From positions 1 to 8,324 of the forward strand of contig JAGOBX010000138.1 of the NCBI GenBank assembly GCA_017999075.1: DNA of 8,324 bases, in the 5' to 3' direction. Positions 1-6,306 of the stretch are shown here, piece after piece; position 1 is the first letter of the stretch, and every line of letters begins with the position of its first letter. The position numbers were made by a program, and so were the translations under genes. Below the pieces are notes generated by a model. It was not told where the DNA came from and made no database searches. It saw only the letters and a program-made list of their open reading frames with translations. Source of the DNA: Candidatus Babelota bacterium (GTDB taxonomy: Bacteria; JAGOBX01).

Positions 1-1
1 T

Positions 2-2044
2 CTTGAAAATATAAATGGACCATATAATTATGAATTAGTCGTATATACTGCTGCTCCGGATATTCTGTCTCCGGTTAAACAAAAAGGAATTTTAGAAAAG
101 ATTATTGAAATGCATAAAATAAAAGATTCTACAGAAGATATATTGAATGATATAAGTTTGTGTAAAAACAATTTGATGCCTCCAGAATTGGTAAAAGAAA
201 TATCCGGGCTGATTTGTTCTAAACAAAATGTTTTTAAAGTATATTCTGATTATAGAATTCAGATTGTAAAATCTAATCAGATAGATTTTGATGATATAAT
301 TTTTTATATAGTAACAATTCTGCAGAAAAATATCGGAGTGACAGAACATTATCATAAAAAATACAAATTTTTTTTAATAGATGAATATCAGGATACAAAT
401 TATGCGCAGTATCTGTTTGCATTGAAAATAGTAGAAGAAAGTAAAAATATTTTTGCTGTAGGGGATGACGATCAAAGTATTTACGGATGGCGGGGAGCTG
501 ATATTACTAATATTTTAAATTTTAAAGATGATTTTAAAGATGCTCTTATTATTAAATTTGAACGTAACTACAGGAGTAGCGCCAATATTCTTATGGCTGC
601 CAATAATATCTTTAAGGAAAAAGATGCTGCCATAAGGAAAGTATTGAAGGTTAGCGGAAATTATACTATAGGGAAAGCAGGACTTGGCGAAAAAATTATA
701 GAGTACCAGGCAGAGAATGAAAAAGAAGAAGCGGAGTTTTGCCGATATATAATATCTGAGACTGTATCTCAAAACAAAAAAACTGTTCTTGAAAAATTAA
801 AAAAAATATTCGATGAAATTAATGGAGAACTTTACAGCGCTACAAACGAAATGCTGAATGCTTACAATTATCTTTCCGAATATACAATTCAGTTATGGAG
901 TAAAACTGTAGAATGGGTGAATACCTATAATATTGTTGCCAATAATTTGGATTTTGAAAATGTTAATCTGCTTATAAAAACATTCTACGATTTTAATAAT
1001 TTGTTCAATATGACTTTTGAATTTAAAAAAACCGAACAGGAAATTTTAGAAAGTTTTTTTTGCAGATTGAAAGATAAAATGCATTATTTATTCGGTCAGT
1101 CATCTTTATATAGAAAATTTGCCGTTTTTTATAGAGTAAACTCTCAAAAAGAAATTTTTAAAACAGTTTTTAATGAATCCGGAATACCTTTTATTGAAGT
1201 TGGGAACAATAAACTTTTTGAATTCAGGGAAATTCAGAATATATTGTCTTTACTGAAAATTATTACAGGTTACATAAAACTATATTCTTACGGGCAATTG
1301 ACTAATTATTTTTATTTAAACAATGAAATAACTAATATTTCATATCTTCCTTTTTATAAAGTTCCGGATAAAGACAGGGCAGCTTTGGAATATTGCCCGG
1401 AAAATATTTTTTTGTTATCATCGGATTTTATAGATGCCAATAAAAATGTTCTGTCTGTTCAGAGTTATTATTTTTTAATCAATATGATAAAATTATGCGA
1501 AGATATATATCACAATTACATTGATAAAAAAATAAATTATTGTTTTCAGAAAATTATAGATTATCTTGATTATACCTCAAAAATGTATCAGGATAATCCG
1601 AGCAGTAAACAGTTGAGAAAGAATATAGAATCGTTTAGAATGATAATGACGGATTTTGAATTGCATTCTTCAAAAGATAAATCCCAGACATTATTCAATT
1701 TTTGCAAATATATAATTTATAGAAGTTCCGACCAGCAGTCTATGGATATTTATAATGACGGAGTTTATTTGATGACACTTCATTCTGCAAAAGGTCTGGA
1801 ATTTGAAAATGTATTTTTTACAGGACTTGAAGAAGACGTGTGCCCTTATAAATGGCCGAGTTTGAATAAAATAGGCAATAAAGAGCTTGATGAAGAAAAA
1901 CGGTTATTTTATGTTGGAATAACAAGGGCTCAGGAAAAACTTTATCTTACATATGCCAAAAACAGGAATTGGTACGGCAAAAAAGTTAAACATAAACCGT
2001 CCAGATTTCTAAGGTACATACCTGCAGATTTAATACAAAAATAA
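2..2044 (+). CDS. UvrD/Rep/PcrA-type superfamily 1 DNA helicase, 5'-partial
   Basis: ATP-dependent 3'-5' DNA helicase of the UvrD/Rep group, acting in DNA repair or replication-fork processing. The frame is open to the left edge, so the gene starts outside the window; the ATG at 110 is internal, because the 36 codons before it fit the family's domain 1B. Visible residues are numbered from base 2. Motif II DEYQDT begins at 127, motif III GDDDQSIYGWRGAD at 154-167, motif IV NYRSS at 189, motif V TLHSAKGLEF at 592, and motif VI GITRAQEKL from 639 with arginine finger R642. Walker A and motif Ia lie off the window. The C-terminus ends at the usual SRFL-x-x-IP signature without the PcrA tail. Two oddities: about 100 extra residues (roughly 257-372) before the FAVFYRVNSQ segment, and a 2B region lacking the usual N-x-P-x-RGIG motif. 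The family is certain; orthology to UvrD, PcrA or Rep is not. Confidence 0.93.
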   Translation, partial: LENINGPYNYELVVYTAAPDILSPVKQKGILEKIIEMHKIKDSTEDILNDISLCKNNLMPPELVKEISGLICSKQNVFKVYSDYRIQIVKSNQIDFDDIIFYIVTILQKNIGVTEHYHKKYKFFLIDEYQDTNYAQYLFALKIVEESKNIFAVGDDDQSIYGWRGADITNILNFKDDFKDALIIKFERNYRSSANILMAANNIFKEKDAAIRKVLKVSGNYTIGKAGLGEKIIEYQAENEKEEAEFCRYIISETVSQNKKTVLEKLKKIFDEINGELYSATNEMLNAYNYLSEYTIQLWSKTVEWVNTYNIVANNLDFENVNLLIKTFYDFNNLFNMTFEFKKTEQEILESFFCRLKDKMHYLFGQSSLYRKFAVFYRVNSQKEIFKTVFNESGIPFIEVGNNKLFEFREIQNILSLLKIITGYIKLYSYGQLTNYFYLNNEITNISYLPFYKVPDKDRAALEYCPENIFLLSSDFIDANKNVLSVQSYYFLINMIKLCEDIYHNYIDKKINYCFQKIIDYLDYTSKMYQDNPSSKQLRKNIESFRMIMTDFELHSSKDKSQTLFNFCKYIIYRSSDQQSMDIYNDGVYLMTLHSAKGLEFENVFFTGLEEDVCPYKWPSLNKIGNKELDEEKRLFYVGITRAQEKLYLTYAKNRNWYGKKVKHKPSRFLRYIPADLIQK

Positions 2045-2071
2045 TTGATTTTTTTATTATAGGTATATAAT
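2045..2071 (+). promoter_or_regulatory. Possible sigma70 promoter of the receiver gene
   Basis: A perfect TATAAT box lies at 2066-2071, 45 bases before the receiver start. The best -35-like element is TTGATT at 2045-2050, directly after the helicase stop codon. The 15-base spacer is shorter than the usual 17. In such AT-rich sequence TATAAT occurs often by chance, so this is only a candidate. Confidence 0.35.
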
Positions 2072-2082
2072 ATATATCTTTT
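2061..2082 (+). terminator. Possible weak hairpin after the helicase gene
   Basis: AGGTATAT (2061-2068) and ATATATCT (2072-2079) can pair over eight positions, one of them a G-U wobble, around the loop AAT. A short T run follows. It starts 16 bases after the helicase stop. The stem is nearly all A-T and the T tract short, so termination would be inefficient. The same bases contain a TATAAT box, so a promoter is an equally good reading. Confidence 0.25.
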
Positions 2083-2115
2083 AAAATAAAATTCTTAAAA
2101 ATATGATTTTATATT

Positions 2116-2487
2116 ATGCAGAATAAGCCAACAGTATTAATTGCGGATGATTCGCCGCTTGTAAGGTATCAATTGGTTGATATATTTGAGGATTTGGGGT
2201 TTGATATTATAGGAGAAGTTTCGAATGGTAATGAAGCAATAATTTTATATAAAGAAAAAAAACCTGATTTTGTAACTCTTGATATACTAATGCCTGAAAA
2301 AAGCGGACTGGAAACTCTTGAAGAAATAATTAAACTGAATCCAGCAGCAAAAATTATTATGATAACGGCTTTAGGTAAACAGGAAATTATTTCAAAGTGT
2401 TTAAAAAAAGGCGCATCTGATTTTATATTAAAACCTTTTAATCCGCTGCTTATCAAAGAAACTTTTAATAGACTAATGAAATTTTAA
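2116..2487 (+). CDS. CheY-like single-domain response regulator
   Basis: This 123-residue protein is a complete phosphoacceptor receiver domain with no output domain. The acidic pocket is D11-D12, the phosphorylation site is D56 in the TLDILMP motif, the switch threonine is T84 in MITA, and the conserved lysine is K106 in LKPF. It would take phosphate from a histidine kinase and act through protein contacts, as CheY or Spo0F do. No kinase, chemotaxis gene or output gene lies in the window, so its partner is unknown. The start ATG places the first beta strand (TVLIADD) correctly, but no Shine-Dalgarno sequence precedes it; only AT-rich sequence is seen for 20 bases. It is separated from the helicase by 71 bases, and the next gene has its own promoter, so it may be transcribed alone. 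Confidence 0.93.
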   Translation: MQNKPTVLIADDSPLVRYQLVDIFEDLGFDIIGEVSNGNEAIILYKEKKPDFVTLDILMPEKSGLETLEEIIKLNPAAKIIMITALGKQEIISKCLKKGASDFILKPFNPLLIKETFNRLMKF

Positions 2488-2572
2488 GATTGTTTTGTTT
2501 TAATTAAATTAAACCTATAATTTTTCTTGTTTTTTTAAAGACAATTAGTAAGAATTAATATTTCTGTGAAAC

Positions 2573-2601
2573 TTGACAAAAAGTTGAGAATAGAGTATAT
2601 T
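2573..2601 (+). promoter_or_regulatory. Near-consensus sigma70 promoter for the TolB-like gene
   Basis: A perfect -35 box TTGACA (2573-2578) is followed by a 17-base spacer and the -10 box TATATT (2596-2601), one base off consensus. The expected transcription start, about 7 bases after the -10 box, falls at 2607-2609, on the ATG at 2608. The promoter also lies inside the 14-codon extension that would result from using the GTG at 2566, which argues against that start. Confidence 0.75.
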
Positions 2602-2607
2602 ATTAAT

Positions 2608-3666
2608 ATGAAATGGAATATTATTCTATCAGTTTATATAATATTTTTATTTAATATTTCAGGGCATTCCGCAGAAAAAAAAGAAGTCAAATTAGTGCAT
2701 TTAATAGTTTCTCCTGAAATGATTGGTTCTAACGATAATATTTTGATTAAACCTATACCTTCTCCTGATGGCAAAAAAATAATTTTTACAAATAATAATT
2801 ATGATAAAATATGGATAAAAAAAATTAATGATGATGAAAAACCTGAATTGATTGTTTCCGAACCAGGTTGCGGATTAAATTCAATGTGGATTGACAATAC
2901 AAATATTTATTATATTACAGGCGTGGAAAAAGAAAATAAAAGATATAAATTTACTATATACTCAATGGATATAGTTTCAAAAAAAATTGACAGACTTACT
3001 CCTTTATCAAGTGACAGGCGGATACCGTCTGTAATAAACGGGCAAATAATATTACCGTATGTTAAAAATGATTCGAATTCAAAATTGATGAATCCGGCTA
3101 AATTAAACAATCTTGCGGATGATTTTTTAAACTCTTTATTTTTTGATAAGTTTAGTTCTGTTGAAGAAGTAAAAAAAAATAAACAATATATTATTTTAAA
3201 TAAAAAAAAATATGCCAATATTACTGAATCTGATGTTCAGACATTATATTATATTGATGGATTGAAATTATATAAAGCTGATATGGAAACAGGACGCATT
3301 TCATTAATAGACAATAGGGTGTACAGTTATAGTGTTTCTCAGGATAAAAAGTTTCTTGCATATTGTAAGAATAATGACGTGGTAATTTATAATGTCAGTT
3401 CAAAATCAAAAAAAATAATCAATGACGCTTCCCAACCATCATGGATGAATTCTGACGCTTTAATTTATATTAAATCAGAGGATGACGGGCACAAAATAAC
3501 AGGTTCTGATATTTATAAAAAAAATATTGCTGATAATTCTGCGGAAATAAATATTACCCGTACGAAAACAGAATTTGAATATCATCCGTTTTATGAGCAG
3601 TCGAATAACAGAATTTATTATAGTTCATTATCGGATAATTCCATAAAATATATTGAGTTAAAATAA
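2608..3666 (+). CDS. Secreted TolB-like beta-propeller protein (PD40/WD40-like repeats)
   Basis: A 352-residue exported protein resembling TolB-type propellers, which act in the periplasm or on the cell surface. The N-terminus MKWNIILSVYIIFLF and the cleavage-like GHSA|EKK form a signal peptide. A typical PD40 blade motif follows (SPDGKKIIFTN, then a W-I-K strand), and related strand patterns recur to the end (SQDKKFLAY; DIYKKN then NITRT; RIYYSS). A lysine- and asparagine-rich stretch around residues 160-215 does not look like blades and may be an inserted loop. I chose ATG 2608 rather than GTG 2566 because the signal peptide starts there and a promoter overlaps the upstream codons; no Shine-Dalgarno precedes either. 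The amidase gene follows after 17 bases, so the two are probably co-transcribed. TolB itself is longer and has an N-terminal alpha/beta domain absent here, so this is a relative and not tolB. Confidence 0.82.
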   Translation: MKWNIILSVYIIFLFNISGHSAEKKEVKLVHLIVSPEMIGSNDNILIKPIPSPDGKKIIFTNNNYDKIWIKKINDDEKPELIVSEPGCGLNSMWIDNTNIYYITGVEKENKRYKFTIYSMDIVSKKIDRLTPLSSDRRIPSVINGQIILPYVKNDSNSKLMNPAKLNNLADDFLNSLFFDKFSSVEEVKKNKQYIILNKKKYANITESDVQTLYYIDGLKLYKADMETGRISLIDNRVYSYSVSQDKKFLAYCKNNDVVIYNVSSKSKKIINDASQPSWMNSDALIYIKSEDDGHKITGSDIYKKNIADNSAEINITRTKTEFEYHPFYEQSNNRIYYSSLSDNSIKYIELK

Positions 3667-3672
3667 AAACTT

Positions 3673-3677
3673 GGAGG
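3673..3677 (+). promoter_or_regulatory. Strong Shine-Dalgarno site of the amidase gene
   Basis: GGAGG sits six bases before ATG 3684. It is the clearest ribosome-binding site in the window and fixes the amidase start. It contrasts with the receiver, TolB-like and TatD genes, which lack one. Confidence 0.85.
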
Positions 3678-3683
3678 TTTGCC

Positions 3684-5396
3684 ATGCAGAAGAAAATTAT
3701 TATTTTAATGGTTTTTGTATTGTGTTTTTCTTTTTATATTAACGCTGCGGATGATTTGAAAAATATTGTTATCTGCATAGATGCGGGACATGGCGGAACC
3801 GATCCAGGCGCAAAAGGGATTCAAGGATTAAAAGAAGCTGAGACGGTTTTAAAAATAGCTAAGTTGGTTCAGTCTAAACTTGAAAGTAAAGGCGCTGTTG
3901 TAGAAATGACCAGGGAAACCGATTCTGTAATGTCTTTATCTGCAAGAACAAATCTTGCCAATGCGGTTAAAGCAGACAGATTATTATCAATTCATTTAAA
4001 TGCGTTTAATACTAAAGCTAATTATACATTAACGACTGTGTATTTGACAGCTCAGCCTTCATCGAACAGTACTAAAATTGCGGCATTTATAGCTAAAGAT
4101 ATAAATACAGAAATAGGTCTTGGATTTGCTTCTTCAAATTTTTCTCCTGCTATTTCCGGTGTAAGAAAAGAAAATTTTCATATGCTTCGTGAATCGTCAA
4201 TGCCTGCGGTTTTGACTGAAAGTTCTTTTATCGATTATCCTGCTGAAGAAATAAAACTTACGGATCCTAAATATATAGAAAAAGTTGCTCAGATAATTTT
4301 TACTGGAATTTGCAAACATTATGGAGTTCAGCCTGAAATTCAAACTGTTCAAAAATCTTCGTTAAACATAACAGTAGCTGATAAAACTGATAATGCGAAA
4401 GTTTTGGAAAACGTTACAGTTTCTGCAATATTTTCCGGCGGCGGCGTTATAGAACTTTTAACTGATAAAACAGGAAAAGTTTTATTTACAGGTTTAGTTC
4501 CAGGGAAAATATCCGTTAGGATTAAACATCAGAATTATAAAGAAGCGCTTTTTGAAAATGTAGAATTGAAATCAGGACAGACCACCACATTAAATTTGTT
4601 TGCTGAGGAAAGAACAGGTTCTATTATCGGTATTATAACTGATGCCAAAACAGGAACAAGACTTGTTAATGTTAAATGTTCGTTGATATTCAATAATAGT
4701 GTTGTAAAAACAGGAAATACCGGTGCTACAGGTGTGTATAAATTTGAATCTGTTAAATGCGGAGATTATTCGGTTAAAGCTGAATTTGACGGATATGCTG
4801 CTGCAATTCAAACGATTCAAGTTTCCGCTGATTTAGAAAAATGGAATTCCATAAAATTAAATCAGGATATTAAAATCAAATCAGAAATTTCCGGAATAGT
4901 TAAAGACGCTGTTACAGGCGAAGCTATTTCAGGAGCTAAGATGACATTATATAAAGGAACAGTTTCAACAAATTCTGTTTATTCCGGAGTTGACGGAAGT
5001 TATGTTTTTAAAAATCTGGATAATGCAACGTATAAAATTCAATGTAAACCTAAAAGTATTTATAAAACAAAAACAATTTCATCAATTAAACTTGGAGAAA
5101 ATGAAACCAAACAAACAGACTTTATTTTAATGAATCCTGAAACTCCAGGGTCCATCAACGGTTACGTTTATAGAATTAAAAATAATAGAAAAGTAGCTGT
5201 AATGAGCGAAGAAATTAAAATTTATAAAGCAGGTAAAATGGAAGCTGTATGTCAAACAGGATGGGGTGCTACTGCCGGAATGTTTCGTGTAGATAATTTG
5301 AAAGCAGGGAAGTATGATATTCACGTGGCTGGAACTATAAAAACTTCGACTGTAAGCGCAGGAAAAACAGTTAACCCAAGCATAAAAATTGAATAA
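3684..5396 (+). CDS. Exported N-acetylmuramoyl-L-alanine amidase (Amidase_3) with four C-terminal beta-sandwich repeats
   Basis: Zinc hydrolase predicted to cut the bond between N-acetylmuramic acid and L-alanine in peptidoglycan, outside the inner membrane. Residues 1-22 form a signal peptide ending near INA-A. The catalytic domain spans about 27-214. Zinc ligands are H36 in DAGHGG, E51 in GLKEAE and H104 in SIHLNA; the catalytic glutamate is E179 in PAVLTESSFI, so the active site is intact. The remainder, about 225-570, consists of four repeats of about 80 residues with the CarboxypepD_reg/Cna-B-like pattern: an entry strand such as ISGIVKDAVTGEAI, a D-x-x-G turn, then a F-x-x-L/V-x-x-G-x-Y strand. 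They begin near 225, 311, 401 and 489. Known amidases of this family use other modules (AMIN, SPOR, SH3, LysM) for targeting; here the repeats probably bind wall or act as a stalk. It is operonic with the TolB-like gene. Confidence 0.93.
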   Translation: MQKKIIILMVFVLCFSFYINAADDLKNIVICIDAGHGGTDPGAKGIQGLKEAETVLKIAKLVQSKLESKGAVVEMTRETDSVMSLSARTNLANAVKADRLLSIHLNAFNTKANYTLTTVYLTAQPSSNSTKIAAFIAKDINTEIGLGFASSNFSPAISGVRKENFHMLRESSMPAVLTESSFIDYPAEEIKLTDPKYIEKVAQIIFTGICKHYGVQPEIQTVQKSSLNITVADKTDNAKVLENVTVSAIFSGGGVIELLTDKTGKVLFTGLVPGKISVRIKHQNYKEALFENVELKSGQTTTLNLFAEERTGSIIGIITDAKTGTRLVNVKCSLIFNNSVVKTGNTGATGVYKFESVKCGDYSVKAEFDGYAAAIQTIQVSADLEKWNSIKLNQDIKIKSEISGIVKDAVTGEAISGAKMTLYKGTVSTNSVYSGVDGSYVFKNLDNATYKIQCKPKSIYKTKTISSIKLGENETKQTDFILMNPETPGSINGYVYRIKNNRKVAVMSEEIKIYKAGKMEAVCQTGWGATAGMFRVDNLKAGKYDIHVAGTIKTSTVSAGKTVNPSIKIE

Positions 5397-5400
5397 TCTT

Positions 5401-5501
5401 GAGGGAATATGCCTTTGAAAGGTTTTATTTTAATTTGGCAAGTTATCCGGGATAATAGAATTTTTTGTAAACAAATTGTATACAAAGTCAAAAGTAAATA
5501 A
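5401..5501 (+). CDS. Candidate 30-codon small protein
   Basis: A short frame begins at ATG 5409, just after the amidase stop, and ends at TAA 5499-5501, 12 bases before the next gene. GAGG at 5401-5404 (included in this span) lies four bases before the ATG and is a fair Shine-Dalgarno site. The predicted peptide is MPLKGFILIWQVIRDNR followed by a lysine-rich tail (net positive, ending KVKSK). A hydrophobic FILIWQVI patch next to basic residues could sit at a membrane surface. I recognise no family. The position and ribosome site favour a real gene, but a 30-codon frame can arise by chance, and the same bases contain operator-like palindromes. Confidence 0.35.
5443..5466 (+). terminator. Possible weak terminator after the amidase gene
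   Basis: TTATCCGGGATAA (5443-5455) can fold as a five-pair stem with loop CGG. Six T residues follow at 5461-5466 after a five-base gap. The stem is short and the gap unfavourable, so this would at best be a partial terminator. It also lies within the candidate small frame. Confidence 0.22.
5465..5485. promoter_or_regulatory. Twin TTGTNNACAA palindromes, operator-like
   Basis: TTGTAAACAA (5465-5474) and TTGTATACAA (5476-5485) are two copies of the same dyad TTGT-NN-ACAA. They are offset by 11 bases, about one helical turn, so two dimers could bind the same DNA face. They lie 29-49 bases before the ATG at 5514, where a repressor or activator site would be expected. No regulator gene is nearby and AT-rich sequence makes chance palindromes common, so function is inferred. 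Confidence 0.4.
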
Positions 5502-5513
5502 CGACGGGGTTCT

Positions 5514-6236
5514 ATGAAATATTTTTATATTGTATTTTCAATAATAATATTATTATGTTTGGCTGTATACTTTTCTTTTTACAAAAAACAATCTGATTTG
5601 TGTTTTGAATGGAAAGCCGGAGATAAATATGAGATCAGTTATATTATTGAAAAAAATTTTTATATTGAAAATAAAATAAGCGACACTGATTTTACTGAAA
5701 TTGAAATATCAGACACTTCGGTTTATACAAGAAAAAAATTTTTTTATGTAACATCTGAGTCATCAGGATATTTTCAGGATGAATTAGAAAAGTCAGATGT
5801 AAAAGTTTTACCTGAAATTGAATTATTTCTTGATAAGTATTTTATAAAAACAAAAGATAAATCTTTTGCTTTATTCCCTTTTGTTTTGCCTGGAAAAATT
5901 CCTGTTGCTTGTTCATGGTATTATAAATTTTCTGCAAAATTTTTTGATATAAATGAATTTGAACTTATTTCTAAATTAGATAATTTTAATGAAAAATCAG
6001 CGGAAATATCATTCAAAATAAAAGAAACTAATATTAAACATTATGATGAAAACGGATTTGAATATAATTCGAAATTATCCGGTAAAGGAACGGGAATATT
6101 TGATTTGAAAACTAAATTTTATTCTAAATTCAGTTTTGAAATAAAAATAGAAACCGATATTTTCAAATCAGGAGAATTATATCAAAAATCTTCAATAACA
6201 TTTTATCCGCAATTTAAAATTGGTAAAATTGATTGA
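5514..6236 (+). CDS. Membrane-anchored or exported protein of unknown function
   Basis: I do not recognise a family in this 240-residue protein. One hydrophobic segment (about residues 4-21, YFYIVFSIIILLCLAVYF) is followed by KK, so it looks like an uncleaved anchor with the rest outside the membrane. The lone Cys is not in a proper lipobox, since the residue before it is Leu. The body is rich in alternating beta-strand pattern, Lys, Phe and Asp/Glu. It has an FEWKAGDKYEISY start and a later PGKIPVACSWYYKF segment, a layout vaguely like secreted beta proteins with repeated G-D-x-W/Y strands; that similarity is weak. The start is supported by GGGG at 5506-5509, four bases before the ATG, and by the hydrophobic N-terminus. 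Twin palindromes lie just upstream, and the gene follows the amidase by 117 bases, suggesting an envelope role. Confidence 0.8.
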   Translation: MKYFYIVFSIIILLCLAVYFSFYKKQSDLCFEWKAGDKYEISYIIEKNFYIENKISDTDFTEIEISDTSVYTRKKFFYVTSESSGYFQDELEKSDVKVLPEIELFLDKYFIKTKDKSFALFPFVLPGKIPVACSWYYKFSAKFFDINEFELISKLDNFNEKSAEISFKIKETNIKHYDENGFEYNSKLSGKGTGIFDLKTKFYSKFSFEIKIETDIFKSGELYQKSSITFYPQFKIGKID

Positions 6237-6262
6237 ATTATTTTTTTCTGAAAAAAATAATT
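6236..6262. terminator. Perfect 12-bp A/T hairpin after the unknown membrane gene
   Basis: AATTATTTTTTT (6236-6247) and AAAAAAATAATT (6251-6262) are exact reverse complements around the loop CTG. The hairpin begins at the last base of the TGA stop. Six T residues follow at 6270-6275. The lack of any G-C pair makes it unlike a classical intrinsic terminator, though it could serve as a weak one or protect the 3' end of the mRNA. Confidence 0.4.
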
Positions 6263-6306
6263 AGTTTCGTTTTTTAAAATTAAAAAGAATATTTGTGTTA
6301 TAGAAT

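Noticed and set aside
110-112. ATG at 110 as the helicase start
   Set aside because: The frame is open to the left edge with family-like residues, and a helicase starting here would lack the Walker A motif.
2169-2456. Minus-strand frame of 95 codons opposite the receiver gene
   Set aside because: It lies wholly within a well-supported gene and encodes no recognisable motif; it is a shadow of plus-strand codon use. The same holds for the other antisense frames at 92-355, 515-772, 2910-3218, 4590-4820 and 5127-5324, and for the plus-strand frame at 7666-7860 opposite rsgA.
2566-2607. GTG at 2566 as the start of the TolB-like gene
   Set aside because: It would place 14 charged residues before the signal peptide, lacks a Shine-Dalgarno, and overlaps a strong TTGACA-17-TATATT promoter. 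ATG 2608 fits better.
6296-6306. Extended -10 box (TGTTATAGA) as a tatD promoter
   Set aside because: It ends two bases before ATG 6307, so transcription would begin inside the gene and lose the start codon that fits the family.
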